From Rhizorhapis suberifaciens (GTDB lineage Bacteria > Pseudomonadota > Alphaproteobacteria > Sphingomonadales > Sphingomonadaceae), in contig NZ_JACHOV010000003.1 in the NCBI RefSeq assembly GCF_014200045.1, positions 204,001-268,000 on the forward strand: a DNA stretch of 64,000 nucleotides. The letters are read 5' to 3'. This document shows positions 8,312 to 16,581 of this stretch, piece by piece (position 1 is the first letter of the stretch; every line of letters starts with the position of its first letter). Both the position numbers and the translations under genes were made by a program. The notes under the pieces were generated by a model. It was given only the letters and a program-made list of their open reading frames with translations. It was not told the origin of the DNA and did no database searches.

Positions 8312-9700
8312 GTGAAAAATCTGGACGAGGTGCTGACCGGCGCCGGCAACATAGTGGAATTGCTTCGCAATCAGCAGACCGGTCCCAATGTCTACCCTGG
8401 GGTTCCCGCAGAATATAGCAATTGGCGCGACGAGCAGTGGGGATGGCAGCACAGCGCAGTGCTGTTCAATCAGTCCTATCATATGGTGGACTTGGCGGTT
8501 GAGGGTCCGGACGCCTTCGCCATGCTGAACTATCTCGGCATCAACAGCTTCAAGGGCTTTAGGGTCGACAAAGCCAAGCAATGGGTGCCGGTGACCCCTG
8601 AAGGATATGTGATAGGCGACGTCATTCTATTCTATCTCGCGGAGAATTCGTTCAATCTGGTGGGCCGCGCGCCTGCGATCGAATGGGTGGAATATCACGC
8701 CGCGACCGGCCAATGGAATGTGAGTGTCACGCGCGATGAACGCTGGGCGATGCGCTCCGACGGAAAACGAAAATCCTATCGTTTTCAGGTGCAGGGCCCC
8801 AACGCGATGAAGGTGATCGGACAAGCCATTGGCGCAACTCCGCCCGACCTCAAATTCTTCAACATGACCACGCTCACCATCGCGGGAAAGCAGGTGCGCG
8901 CGCTACGCCATGGCATGGCAGGGCAACCGGGATTTGAGCTGTTTGGCCCCTGGGATGAGGGCGAGGAAGTACGCCAAGCCCTGATCACCGCAGGGAAGGC
9001 GTTTGACCTGAGGCTGGTTGGCGGTCGCGCCTATTCCTCCAACACGCTCGAGTCCGGCTGGATCCCCTCCCCCTTGCCTGCCGTTTATACCGGCGACAGC
9101 ATGAAGGCTTATCGCGAATGGCTGCCCGCCGATTGCTATGAGGCCAAGGCGTCGATCGGCGGCAGTTTCGTCTCCGGCAATATCGAAGACTATTATCTGA
9201 CACCATGGGATCTGGGTTACGGCCCATTCGTCAAGTTCGACCATGACTTCATCGGCCGCGAAGCTCTTGAGAAGATTGCTCAGGGACCGCATCGCCAAAA
9301 GGTGACGCTGGCTCTCGACAATGAAGACGTCATGCGGGTGATGAGTTCGATGCTGACCAAGGGCGAGCGCGCGAAGGCGTTCGAATTTCCTTCGGCCGTC
9401 TATGCCATGCACCCCTTCGACAGGATATTGGCAGGCGGCGAGACGGTGGGCCTTTCAACCTGGATCGGATATAGTGCAAACGAAGGCCGGATGTTGGCCT
9501 TGGCCATGGTTGATGCAGAACGCGCGACGCCCGGCACCCAAGTGACTCTACTCTGGGGTGAGCCAGATGGCGGTTCGGCAAAGCCAACGGTCGAGCGCCA
9601 TGTCCAGACCGAGATCAAGGCGGTGGTCAGCCCCGTCCCCTATGCGGAAGTGGCCCGGGATTCCTATGCCGAAGGCTGGCGGCGGCGTCAGCCCGCCTGA
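8312..9700 (+). CDS. Tetrahydrofolate-dependent O-demethylase, LigM/DesA-like (GcvT fold)
   Basis: This 462-residue aminomethyltransferase-fold protein resembles Sphingobium LigM/DesA, which transfer the methyl group of vanillate, 3-O-methylgallate or syringate to tetrahydrofolate. Shared stretches include GINSFKGFRVDKAKQWVPVT, ALRHGMAGQPGFELFGPW, SNTLESGWIPSPLP, YTGDSMKAYREWLP and GYGPFVKFDHDFIGR. Tyr241 in RAYSSNT is where I expect the catalytic tyrosine of LigM (about Tyr247, from memory). The length is much longer than GcvT (about 370) and close to LigM (about 470). It starts at GTG 8312 after a GAGGAGA Shine-Dalgarno. The MetF-like gene follows after 19 bases, as in ligM operons. The methoxy substrate is not determined. 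Confidence 0.85.
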   Translation: MKNLDEVLTGAGNIVELLRNQQTGPNVYPGVPAEYSNWRDEQWGWQHSAVLFNQSYHMVDLAVEGPDAFAMLNYLGINSFKGFRVDKAKQWVPVTPEGYVIGDVILFYLAENSFNLVGRAPAIEWVEYHAATGQWNVSVTRDERWAMRSDGKRKSYRFQVQGPNAMKVIGQAIGATPPDLKFFNMTTLTIAGKQVRALRHGMAGQPGFELFGPWDEGEEVRQALITAGKAFDLRLVGGRAYSSNTLESGWIPSPLPAVYTGDSMKAYREWLPADCYEAKASIGGSFVSGNIEDYYLTPWDLGYGPFVKFDHDFIGREALEKIAQGPHRQKVTLALDNEDVMRVMSSMLTKGERAKAFEFPSAVYAMHPFDRILAGGETVGLSTWIGYSANEGRMLALAMVDAERATPGTQVTLLWGEPDGGSAKPTVERHVQTEIKAVVSPVPYAEVARDSYAEGWRRRQPA

Positions 9701-9719
9701 GAGGAAGGGATAGGCGAAC

Positions 9720-10592
9720 ATGCCCAGGCATCCTTATGGCGGATCACAGGCGCTGTGCGCACTGCTCAACAATTATTCGGTTGAAATGACCGCCAAGGAT
9801 GTGCCTGAGCTTGAAGCGGCAGCAGACAGCATTCCACCCGGCACGAAGATTCCAGTCACCTTCCTGCCGGGCGAAACCTTCGATGACCGCATTGCCGCTG
9901 CAAAACATGTGCGGGAGTTGGGCTTCATCCCCATTCCGCACATTTCAGCCCGCAGTTTGGAGTCGCAGGAAGAGTTGGAAAGCTTCCTGTCTGGCCTGCA
10001 ACGGGAGGCCGCCGTCGATCACGCATTTGTGGTGGCCGGCGATCCACCCCAACCAATGGGACCCTATGAGGATGCACTCAGCATCATCCGCACCGGCCTC
10101 CTCGCCCAATATGGCATTCGCCGCGTCGGCATTTCAGGCTATCCAGAGGGTCATCCGGACATAGGCAATGACAAGCTTTGGCGTGCCAAGCGGGACAAAC
10201 AGGCCGCACTGCACGATCGGGGCCATGACTTTGCGGTCGTAACGCAATTCGCCTTCGATGCTGAACCGGTGCTAAGCTGGCTTGAGCAGGTGCGAGCCGA
10301 GGGCGTGGATGCTCTGGTGCGGATCGGGGTTCCGGGCCCTGCGAGCGTGAAGCGGCTGTTGAGCTTTGCCGCTCGTTGCGGTGTAGGCGCATCAGCTAAG
10401 GTGATGCGCAAATATGGTCTTTCCATTACCAAATTGCTCTCCACCGCAGGACCGGATGCGCTGATCAAGGACCTTGCCGATGGCCTTGATCCGTCAAAAC
10501 ATGGCGACGTATTGCTGCATTTCTATCCGTTCGGCGGGTTAAGGACGACCGCTGAATGGATACGCGAATTTCGGCGCCGGCAGGGCTGCTAA
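9720..10592 (+). CDS. metF: Methylenetetrahydrofolate reductase family protein
   Basis: This 290-residue MetF-family TIM-barrel flavoprotein shows VTFLPGETFDDRIAAAKHV near the N-terminus, the VVAGDPPQPMGPY loop (about 102-114), GISGYPEGHPD (about 140-150) and TQFAFD. The enzyme interconverts 5,10-methylene- and 5-methyl-tetrahydrofolate. Beside a THF-dependent demethylase the expected direction is oxidation of methyl-THF, regenerating the acceptor and feeding the C1 pool. The start ATG 9720 has a GGAAGGGA ribosome site within the short gap. It converges on the IclR gene with only 7 bases between stops. Confidence 0.87.
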   Translation: MPRHPYGGSQALCALLNNYSVEMTAKDVPELEAAADSIPPGTKIPVTFLPGETFDDRIAAAKHVRELGFIPIPHISARSLESQEELESFLSGLQREAAVDHAFVVAGDPPQPMGPYEDALSIIRTGLLAQYGIRRVGISGYPEGHPDIGNDKLWRAKRDKQAALHDRGHDFAVVTQFAFDAEPVLSWLEQVRAEGVDALVRIGVPGPASVKRLLSFAARCGVGASAKVMRKYGLSITKLLSTAGPDALIKDLADGLDPSKHGDVLLHFYPFGGLRTTAEWIREFRRRQGC

Positions 10593-10599
10593 CACCTAT

Positions 10600-11349
10600 T
10601 CAGTGTGTGGCCAAAGCCTCGGCCGCGCGGGTCAGGAGGCGGATGCAGCGTTCCTCGACGCCCGGATCAAAGCGCGCGACCGGGATGGCGACGCTGAAGG
10701 CCCCTACCGCGACACCATCGACCAGAGCCGCGCATCCGATGCCGATGATCCCCGGCGTGTGCTCCTCGCACGTACGCGCGATGCCGGCGCGCCGCGCTTC
10801 TTCTATGTCTGCGCGGAGGGCCTGCTCGCTGACGAGTGTTTTGGGGGTGAATGCCATTCGTTCGATGGAGTTGAAATAGCGGCTGAGTTCGTCCTCATCC
10901 AGCCTTGCCAGCAGCGCCTTGCCCGCAGCAAAGCTGTGCAAGGGGGCACGTTGTCCCACCTCCAGGGTATAGCGCAATGCATGTTGGCCGACCTCGCTTG
11001 CGACAGCCTCAATCTCAAAACCCCGGCGCACGAAAAAGCTGGCGGTTTCGTTCAGTTGATGCCGGAGCGACGCCACCAGCGGAACCGCACGCTCTGCCAC
11101 TGTCGGAGCGGCCCTGCGGGGCTGCAACCGCCGGATCGCATCTCCGATGCCATAGAAGCGCCCTGATCGTTCAAGATAGCCGCGCTCTGCAAGCGTGGAG
11201 AGCAAATAGGAAAGACTGCTCATGGGAATAGCCAGCGCTGCCGCGATTTCGTGAGCGGCCATTGGCCGTGCCTGACCGACCAGCAGTTCAAGCACGTCGA
11301 GCGTCCGCATGGCGGATTTGACGCTGCCGCCTGGTTCAACGCCCGCCAT
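10600..11349 (-). CDS. IclR-family transcriptional regulator
   Basis: The 249-residue protein has an N-terminal winged helix at about 10-70 (VKSAMRTLDVLELL, then MAAHEIAAALAIPMSSLSYL) and an IclR effector domain from about 85 (LNETASFFVRRGFEIEAVAS, PLHSFAAGKALLA, GIIGIGCAALVDG). IclR proteins commonly regulate aromatic and C1 catabolic operons. It overlaps the MetE-like gene upstream by 14 bases, so the two are co-transcribed, and it faces the O-demethylase operon. It is the natural candidate for control of both arms, possibly through the palindromes at 8239-8270. The effector is unknown. Confidence 0.92.
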   Translation of the reverse strand: MAGVEPGGSVKSAMRTLDVLELLVGQARPMAAHEIAAALAIPMSSLSYLLSTLAERGYLERSGRFYGIGDAIRRLQPRRAAPTVAERAVPLVASLRHQLNETASFFVRRGFEIEAVASEVGQHALRYTLEVGQRAPLHSFAAGKALLARLDEDELSRYFNSIERMAFTPKTLVSEQALRADIEEARRAGIARTCEEHTPGIIGIGCAALVDGVAVGAFSVAIPVARFDPGVEERCIRLLTRAAEALATH

Positions 11350-12487
11350 CGGCGCCAGTCAGCAGCAAAGCGTCCATCTGGTCGGCGCCGTCGCGAAGCG
11401 CCCGTAGCTTCATCCAGGTCACCGCCGGGTCGATCTTGCCGTAATTGGCAAAGGTTCCGAAACCACAGTCAGTGCTTGCCAGAACCCTTTCCGGCCCCAT
11501 GAATGAGATGAAACGCTCCAGCCGCTGGCGAATGAGGGCGGGGTGCTCGACATAGTTGGAGCAGCTGTCGATCAATCCCGGAGCAAGGATCTTGTCCGAA
11601 GGCAGTCGCGCATCCCGCCACACTTCCCATTCATGTTCGTGGCGCGGATTGGCCGCTTCAAACAGGATGGTCGAGGGGCGGGCGGCAAGTACGATGCCGA
11701 TCACCTTCTCCAGCGGGATGTCGTGATGATGCGGCCCTTCATAATTGCCCCAGCAAATGTGCATCCGCATTCTGTCGGGCGATATGTTGCGCGTGGCGGC
11801 ATTCAACGCTTCAACATTCTGGGCGGCGCGCTTGAGGAAATCAGACTCGCTCAAGCCTTGAAAACCCGTATGCGCCGCCATCGCCAGGTCGGGGCAGTCC
11901 AATTGCAAATCGAAGCCGGCATCGACAATAGCTTCATATTCCGGACGCATCGCCCCGACCAAGTCCGCAAGATAGGCTTCATGGGTGCCATAATATTGAT
12001 TGGGCTGAAACGCGGTCACCAGCCCTGGGGATGCGGCGTTGAGGAAGCCGCGCGCGCCGCCGCCATGACGGTCCATCGCCGCCCGGAAGCGGCGGATGTC
12101 ATCGCGGCAAGGCTCCAATGTGCGCAATTTTACAGGGCCTACGCAAGCCGCCCGAACGAACTCCTGCGCACCCATGATGGCGGTGAGCTTCTTTCGCAAG
12201 TCAGGAAGGTCGGCAAGGTCCCGCGCCGGGGTGCGGTCCACATGACCGCCAAATCCTTCCAGCCGCTCGGTAATGTAGGTGGCGTAACCGACCTTGCCGA
12301 GTTCGCCATCGCTCATGATGCCAACTCCTGCCGCTGCTTGACGGGCAACGGCATCGTCGATTGCAGCTTGTACCACCCGCTCGAATTCAGTGGAGTCGAC
12401 CTCCTCGCCATGATCTCGGGCAAGCAACAGGGTTGCCAGTTGATCACCTCTTGGGAGACTGCCGACATGGGTGGTCCGAATGGACAT
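11336..12487 (-). CDS. Short MetE-core (cobalamin-independent methionine synthase-like) methyltransferase
   Basis: The 383-residue protein corresponds to only the C-terminal catalytic barrel of MetE. The zinc/homocysteine site looks intact: His-x-Cys in MRMHICWGNYEG (about 240), a Glu in ILFEAANPRHEHE, and the distal Cys in ASTDCGFGTFA. The N-terminus TTHVGSLPR is the usual substrate-loop start. Full-length MetE (about 750 residues) needs its N-terminal domain for polyglutamyl methyl-THF, whereas core-only proteins use other methyl donors or partners. Co-transcription with IclR and proximity to the demethylase/MetF pair suggest a role in disposing of or re-using methyl groups. An AAGGAGAG Shine-Dalgarno precedes ATG 12487. 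Confidence 0.85.
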   Translation of the reverse strand: MSIRTTHVGSLPRGDQLATLLLARDHGEEVDSTEFERVVQAAIDDAVARQAAAGVGIMSDGELGKVGYATYITERLEGFGGHVDRTPARDLADLPDLRKKLTAIMGAQEFVRAACVGPVKLRTLEPCRDDIRRFRAAMDRHGGGARGFLNAASPGLVTAFQPNQYYGTHEAYLADLVGAMRPEYEAIVDAGFDLQLDCPDLAMAAHTGFQGLSESDFLKRAAQNVEALNAATRNISPDRMRMHICWGNYEGPHHHDIPLEKVIGIVLAARPSTILFEAANPRHEHEWEVWRDARLPSDKILAPGLIDSCSNYVEHPALIRQRLERFISFMGPERVLASTDCGFGTFANYGKIDPAVTWMKLRALRDGADQMDALLLTGADGGR

Positions 12488-12632
12488 TTGGGTCTCTCCT
12501 TGAGTCGTCCTGCGTATTCACTCATTCGAATAATTCAACTACGCGAACGACGCCAGCACTGAGTAGCGATCCACTGCCTGTCCCGCACCGGCACATTCTG
12601 GGGTTAACTACCTTTCCGGCTAGGCAACAGAG

Positions 12633-12647
12633 TTAAAAGTCCGTTAA
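12633..12647. promoter_or_regulatory. CtrA-type binding site TTAA-N7-TTAA
   Basis: The sequence TTAA, seven bases, TTAA (followed by C at 12648) matches the full Caulobacter CtrA consensus exactly. It ends 10 bases before the ATG at 12658, which is close for a promoter, so it could repress or activate from a start nearby. CtrA is the cell-cycle/motility response regulator of alphaproteobacteria. In sphingomonads it controls mainly motility and envelope genes. Confidence 0.5.
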
Positions 12648-12657
12648 CATCCGTCCT

Positions 12658-12837
12658 ATGAAACGGCGACTTGTCCTTGGCATGGAAACAGCGCGGCATC
12701 CTTTCCGCCGAACACTGCCTCCTACCTCGCTGAGTGTGAACAAGAAGGATTTGCGGGCCTCAGACGATCAAGACTGGAAGCTCTTCGCCCTCAGTTTCTC
12801 TGCCTTCTTCACGGCATTTTACACCTTTATTGCCTGA
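12658..12837 (+). CDS. Small membrane protein (59 aa)
   Basis: An ATG at 12658 opens a 59-residue frame ending with TGA at 12837. The N-terminal 35 residues are basic and polar. They are followed by DDQDWKLFALSF and a single hydrophobic, aromatic-rich helix ending SAFFTAFYTFIA at the extreme C-terminus. That layout suggests a small tail-anchored inner-membrane protein. I recall similar short C-terminal FFTAFYTFI endings among unannotated sphingomonad proteins, but cannot check. It lies directly behind a perfect CtrA-type box and is convergent with the MFS gene. Function unknown. Confidence 0.6.
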   Translation: MKRRLVLGMETARHPFRRTLPPTSLSVNKKDLRASDDQDWKLFALSFSAFFTAFYTFIA

Positions 12838-12864
12838 GCCGTTCACGCGAGGGGGGCAACCTTT

Positions 12865-14133
12865 TCAAACGCACGCCTGATGCAGTTTCCATGCGAGCCA
12901 AGCCGACAGCAAGCACATGGCCGCCACCAGCAGCAGCGCACCGGTGATCGAAAGTCCTAGCCCGGTGGCGCCTAATATTGCCAGGGCGCCGATCGTCATT
13001 GCGCCTGAATTCACAACATTGTTGGCCGCCACCGTACGGGCAGTCTCGCTCTTGCTGACGGTTGTGGTGAGAAAGGCATAGAGCGGCACGACAAACATCC
13101 CGCCGCTGATCGCGATGCCGAGAAGCGCGATAAGCACTTGCCAGGCCCCGCTATGGTCGATGAAGGTCCAGACGTCGTACAGCTCACCCTCCGGCGCGCC
13201 GATCCAGCTTCTGGCGACGACATACAGAAAGAGGATGAAACCAGCCATCAGCACCACCGACAGGGGACCAAATTTCGCCGATACCTTGCCCTGCAGCAGC
13301 CGGTTGATCAGCACTGAACCCAGGGCCACGCCGATTGAAAAGATAGCGAGGAAGAGGCTGGCCACTTCCTTGCTAGCTGTGAAGACATTCTTCACGAGCG
13401 GCGGGAAGATTATGATGAGGATGGAACCGATCATCCAGAAGAAGCTGATGGCGCAGATTGCCAGGAAGAGCCTGGGAATGTGCATAGTTACGCTGATCAG
13501 CCGCCATGATGACCGGAACACATGATGGTCGATCTTGATAGGATCGCCCACGGGCGGCGCAGGCGGAATCTGCCGCCCGCTATAATAACCGAGCAACGCC
13601 ACAAGGACGACGCCGATGGCGGTCGCTTCCGCATTGATCCAGCCAGCCGCTATGGTGCCGGCAAGAATGGCGAGGTAGGTCCCCGCCTCGACCAGCCCGG
13701 TGCCGCCGAGCACCTCGTCATCATTGAGATGCTGAGGCAGGATGGCGTATTTTATAGGCCCGAAAAACGTCGAATGTACGCCCATCGCCAATACGGCTAC
13801 CAGCATTAGCGGGATGTTCTCCAGCAGCAGTCCCGTCGCGCCCACCGCCATGATGATCACTTCCGCCGCTTTCACTATCCTGACGATCCGCGCCTTGTCG
13901 GTGGCGTCCGCCAGCTGGCCGGAAAGGGCCGAAAGCAGGAAGAAGGGCAGAATGAAGAGCCCCGTCGCCAACGCATTGAAATTGGATTCCATGCGCGGGT
14001 CATCATAGATCGCATAGGTTGCGAACAGCACCATGGCGGTCTTGAACAGATTGTCGTTGAAGGCCCCCAGGAACTGAGTGACGAAGATGGGCAGGAACCT
14101 TCGCTTGCCAAGAAGCCTAAGGGATGCCTGCAT
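12865..14133 (-). CDS. MFS transporter, lysophospholipid-transporter (LplT)-like
   Basis: The 422-residue product is a 12-segment major-facilitator protein. The N-terminal FVTQFLGAFNDNLFKTAMVL is typical of the LplT group and of the MFS half of acyltransferase fusions, which flip lysophospholipids inward for re-acylation. I start at ATG 14133, just before the conserved segment. The frame is open further to 14394, but that extension overlaps pgsA and is low in hydrophobicity. An ATG at 14178 is also possible. It is divergent from the phospholipid gene pgsA, which agrees with a membrane-lipid role. Confidence 0.8.
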   Translation of the reverse strand: MQASLRLLGKRRFLPIFVTQFLGAFNDNLFKTAMVLFATYAIYDDPRMESNFNALATGLFILPFFLLSALSGQLADATDKARIVRIVKAAEVIIMAVGATGLLLENIPLMLVAVLAMGVHSTFFGPIKYAILPQHLNDDEVLGGTGLVEAGTYLAILAGTIAAGWINAEATAIGVVLVALLGYYSGRQIPPAPPVGDPIKIDHHVFRSSWRLISVTMHIPRLFLAICAISFFWMIGSILIIIFPPLVKNVFTASKEVASLFLAIFSIGVALGSVLINRLLQGKVSAKFGPLSVVLMAGFILFLYVVARSWIGAPEGELYDVWTFIDHSGAWQVLIALLGIAISGGMFVVPLYAFLTTTVSKSETARTVAANNVVNSGAMTIGALAILGATGLGLSITGALLLVAAMCLLSAWLAWKLHQACV

Positions 14134-14282
14134 GTGGGGATGTTCTCGTTGTTGCCGGAAGGTAAGGTGAGGTGCCATGTAGCCTGTGCGAGCGGCGCGG
14201 CCAATAGGGTTTATGCTCATCCACCAACATTCACCCGACGGATTTCCATTGTTTGAGAAAAGCATTATGGCGGTGGGCGACA

Positions 14283-14834
14283 ATGCTGACGCTGCCGAAC
14301 ATATTAACGCTCTCCCGGATTTTCGCGGTGCCTTTGCTCGTTGGCCTATTGTGGTTTCCACAATGGGAGACGGGCTATGCCTTCGGCTTTGCATTATATT
14401 GCCTGATGGGCGTCACCGATTATTTCGATGGCTATCTGGCACGCGCCAAGGGCACGGTGTCGAAGCTGGGTATCTTCCTTGATCCCATTGCGGATAAGAT
14501 CATGATCGCGGCGGTGATCCTGATGTTGGCGGCGACGCGCGATATTGCAGGCATTCATATCATTGCGGGCATCATCATCCTGCTTCGCGAAATCGCCGTA
14601 TCCGGGCTCCGCGAATTTCTGGCCGATCTACGGGTTTCGGTTCCCGTGTCGAAACTGGCAAAGTGGAAAACGGCTTTTCAGCTGATTGCGCTTGGAGCGC
14701 TTATCCTGGCCGGCGCTTTGCCCCAGTTTGCCATGGTGAAGCAAATCGGGCTGACGACGCTTTGGGCAGCGGCGATTCTGACGCTGGTCACGGGGTGGGA
14801 TTATCTTCGCGTCGGCGTGAAGCATATGGATTGA
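14283..14834 (+). CDS. pgsA: CDP-diacylglycerol-glycerol-3-phosphate 3-phosphatidyltransferase
   Basis: This inner-membrane enzyme makes phosphatidylglycerol phosphate. The CDP-alcohol phosphotransferase signature D-x2-DG-x2-AR-x8-G-x3-D-x3-D is complete, running from DYFDGYLARA to FLDPIADK, about residues 48-74. The protein (183 residues) begins MLTLPNILTLSR, the usual PgsA start, so ATG 14283 is preferred to the in-frame TTG 30 bases upstream. moaD follows after only 4 bases, so this housekeeping gene and the molybdopterin synthase genes are probably co-transcribed. Confidence 0.93.
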   Translation: MLTLPNILTLSRIFAVPLLVGLLWFPQWETGYAFGFALYCLMGVTDYFDGYLARAKGTVSKLGIFLDPIADKIMIAAVILMLAATRDIAGIHIIAGIIILLREIAVSGLREFLADLRVSVPVSKLAKWKTAFQLIALGALILAGALPQFAMVKQIGLTTLWAAAILTLVTGWDYLRVGVKHMD

Positions 14835-14838
14835 TACG

Positions 14839-15099
14839 GTGGCAAAGCTCGAAATTCTATATTTTTCATGGGTGCGTGAACGCATCGGCCTGGATGGGGA
14901 AACCATCGACCATCCCGGCGGAGAGATGCAGGTCATCGATCTTATCGCAATGCTCGCGCGGCGGGGCGGAGGCTACGCCCAGGCTTTTGCCGAGCCGGCT
15001 CGGCTGCGTGCAGCATTGGACCAGAAGTTCGTGTCTCTTGAGACGTCTTTGGGTTCGGGGAGGGAACTGGCGATCTTCCCGCCAGTTACCGGGGGATGA
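14839..15099 (+). CDS. moaD: Molybdopterin synthase sulfur-carrier subunit
   Basis: This 86-residue ubiquitin-fold protein ends in Pro-Val-Thr-Gly-Gly; the terminal Gly-Gly is adenylated and thiocarboxylated to deliver sulfur for the dithiolene of molybdopterin. The start FYFSWVRERIG-like region (YFSWVRERIGLDGE) is typical of MoaD. It begins with GTG 14839 and its stop overlaps the moaE start by 4 bases, so both subunits of the heterotetramer are made together. Confidence 0.93.
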   Translation: MAKLEILYFSWVRERIGLDGETIDHPGGEMQVIDLIAMLARRGGGYAQAFAEPARLRAALDQKFVSLETSLGSGRELAIFPPVTGG

Positions 15100-15542
15100 T
15101 TTCGGTTTCTGTCCAGACCGACACATTCGACCCCGGCACCGAACAGGCGGCGCTGGAGGCGAGCGGCGGCGGCGCGGTCGCAAGCTTTACAGGGCTTGTG
15201 CGCGGCGACGGTGGCTTGGTTGAACTGCACCTGGACCATTACCCGGCGATGACGCAGTCGCAGCTTGAGGCGCTGGCGAGGGAAGCCGCCGAACGCTGGT
15301 CCTTGCTTGGGGTTCGGCTCATCCATCGCGTCGGTGCGCTGGCGCCGGGCGACCGCATCGTATTCGTCGCGACGGCCGCGCGACACCGGCAAGCGGCTCT
15401 TGAAAGCTGCGCTTTCCTGATCGATTGGTTGAAGACCAGCGCCCCTTTCTGGAAACGGGAACGCTTTGCTGACGGTCGCACCAGCTGGGTGGAATCACGC
15501 CAAGCGGACGAGGAACGCGCCGCTCAATGGCGCCAAACTTAG
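15096..15542 (+). CDS. moaE: Molybdopterin synthase catalytic subunit
   Basis: MoaE of 148 residues, the usual length, converts cyclic pyranopterin monophosphate to molybdopterin using MoaD thiocarboxylate. Recognisable parts are GGGAVASFTGLVRGDGG (about 26-42), ELHLDHYPAM, HRVGALAPGDRIVFVATAA and the C-terminal CAFLIDWLKTSAPFWKRE carrying the catalytic lysines. ATG 15096 overlaps the moaD stop (ATGA). The following 217 bases to 15759 contain no convincing gene. Confidence 0.95.
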   Translation: MISVSVQTDTFDPGTEQAALEASGGGAVASFTGLVRGDGGLVELHLDHYPAMTQSQLEALAREAAERWSLLGVRLIHRVGALAPGDRIVFVATAARHRQAALESCAFLIDWLKTSAPFWKRERFADGRTSWVESRQADEERAAQWRQT

Positions 15543-15759
15543 ATTGATGTCGAGCCAGATGGAAGCATCGGCGACTTGCTGGATATGTACCTCGGACACA
15601 TTGGCCATGATCGATCACCAGCGAGGCCCAGGGCTCAACGACCAACTGCTTCAGCGCTTTCCGTGATCGAAGCAGGAACGGCTAACCTTTGTCAGCCGCC
15701 CTTCATCTTCGTTCATGCAGACTGTCCCGTACTTTCGGCAAGAAGTCAGGAGAGTGCAG

Positions 15760-16488
15760 ATGTTGAGGATCCCGTTCATTGTAGGTTTGGCCACTGCGCT
15801 CGCCAGTTGCGGTGACGCGTCATATGATTCTCGCGGTGTAGAGCATGAAGAAACTCTCCTTTCGGTCAGTGCTATCGGTCAGTCAGAAACCCAACCCGAC
15901 CAGGCGCAATTTCAAGCAGGCATAAACACCTGGGATAAAACGGCCAAAGCGGCTAGCGAGGCCAATCTAAGGAAGATTCAGGAAATCTTGAGTGCTTTGA
16001 GGAGGGTGGGAATTGCCCAAAAGGACATTCAGACGCGTGCTATGAATGTCCAGCGGATCGATTGGGGGGAACGGAAAGGTCAATATCAGGCAAGCAACAT
16101 CGTGAATGTTACTGTGAGGAATGTTGACAAGGCCGGTGCTGCGGTCACCGCTACCACGACCGCCGGCGCAAATATCGTCAGCGGACCGGATTTGCGGATG
16201 GCAAACCCCGAAAGGGCCGCAACAAGCGCCTATACCAATGCATATAAGGCCGCGTATGCACGAGCCGAAGCCTATGCCAAGGCAGCGGGAATGAAGATCA
16301 GCCGTGTACTGACGATCCGGGATTCTGGAGGGATGCAGGGGAGCCGCTATCTGCCCGGCGCCATTCCGGCTGCTCCGCCTCCTGTGGTCATGGCTGAGCA
16401 GGCCGCGAATGCATCAGCGGGCATCATGGCTGGTCAGACGACCAGCGCTGTTGCCATTCAGGTGGATTTCGCCCTTACCCGGCAATAG
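15760..16488 (+). CDS. SIMPL-domain (DUF541) lipoprotein
   Basis: The product is 242 residues with a lipoprotein signal: hydrophobic IPFIVGLATALASCGD, lipobox L-A-S-C. It is followed by a SIMPL/DUF541 domain with a variable loop (LSVSAIGQSETQPDQAQFQA, then repeated-helix SAYTNAYKAAYARAEAYAKA). I chose ATG 15760 because AGGAG lies 8-12 bases upstream and the signal peptide begins there. Family members are periplasmic/outer-membrane proteins of unclear function, linked to oxidative stress in some species. It stands alone between moaE and the convergent mlaA. Confidence 0.85.
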   Translation: MLRIPFIVGLATALASCGDASYDSRGVEHEETLLSVSAIGQSETQPDQAQFQAGINTWDKTAKAASEANLRKIQEILSALRRVGIAQKDIQTRAMNVQRIDWGERKGQYQASNIVNVTVRNVDKAGAAVTATTTAGANIVSGPDLRMANPERAATSAYTNAYKAAYARAEAYAKAAGMKISRVLTIRDSGGMQGSRYLPGAIPAAPPPVVMAEQAANASAGIMAGQTTSAVAIQVDFALTRQ

Positions 16489-16581
16489 AGCCGCTCCGTA
16501 TCAGGTAGCCATTGCGGTCTGCCCCAGGTCGATCTTGCGGGGGCGCTGGCAGGCATGGACTGGGAAGCAGGCAGCTTCAGC

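Noticed and set aside
11543-12562. Long open frame on the + strand (339 codons)
   Set aside because: It is antisense to the MetE-core gene, has no recognisable domain, and the minus-strand frame has an intact zinc site and ribosome site.
12488-12657. Possible SAM or cobalamin riboswitch before the MetE-core gene
   Set aside because: No conserved box or pairing pattern of those riboswitches could be identified; the gap is only 170 bases.
14134-14394. N-terminal extension of the MFS transporter frame
   Set aside because: It overlaps the start of pgsA, is not hydrophobic, and the conserved family N-terminus begins at 14133.
15543-15759. Possible short gene between moaE and the SIMPL gene
   Set aside because: Only short frames without ribosome sites; a 37-codon minus-strand frame overlaps moaE and has no support.
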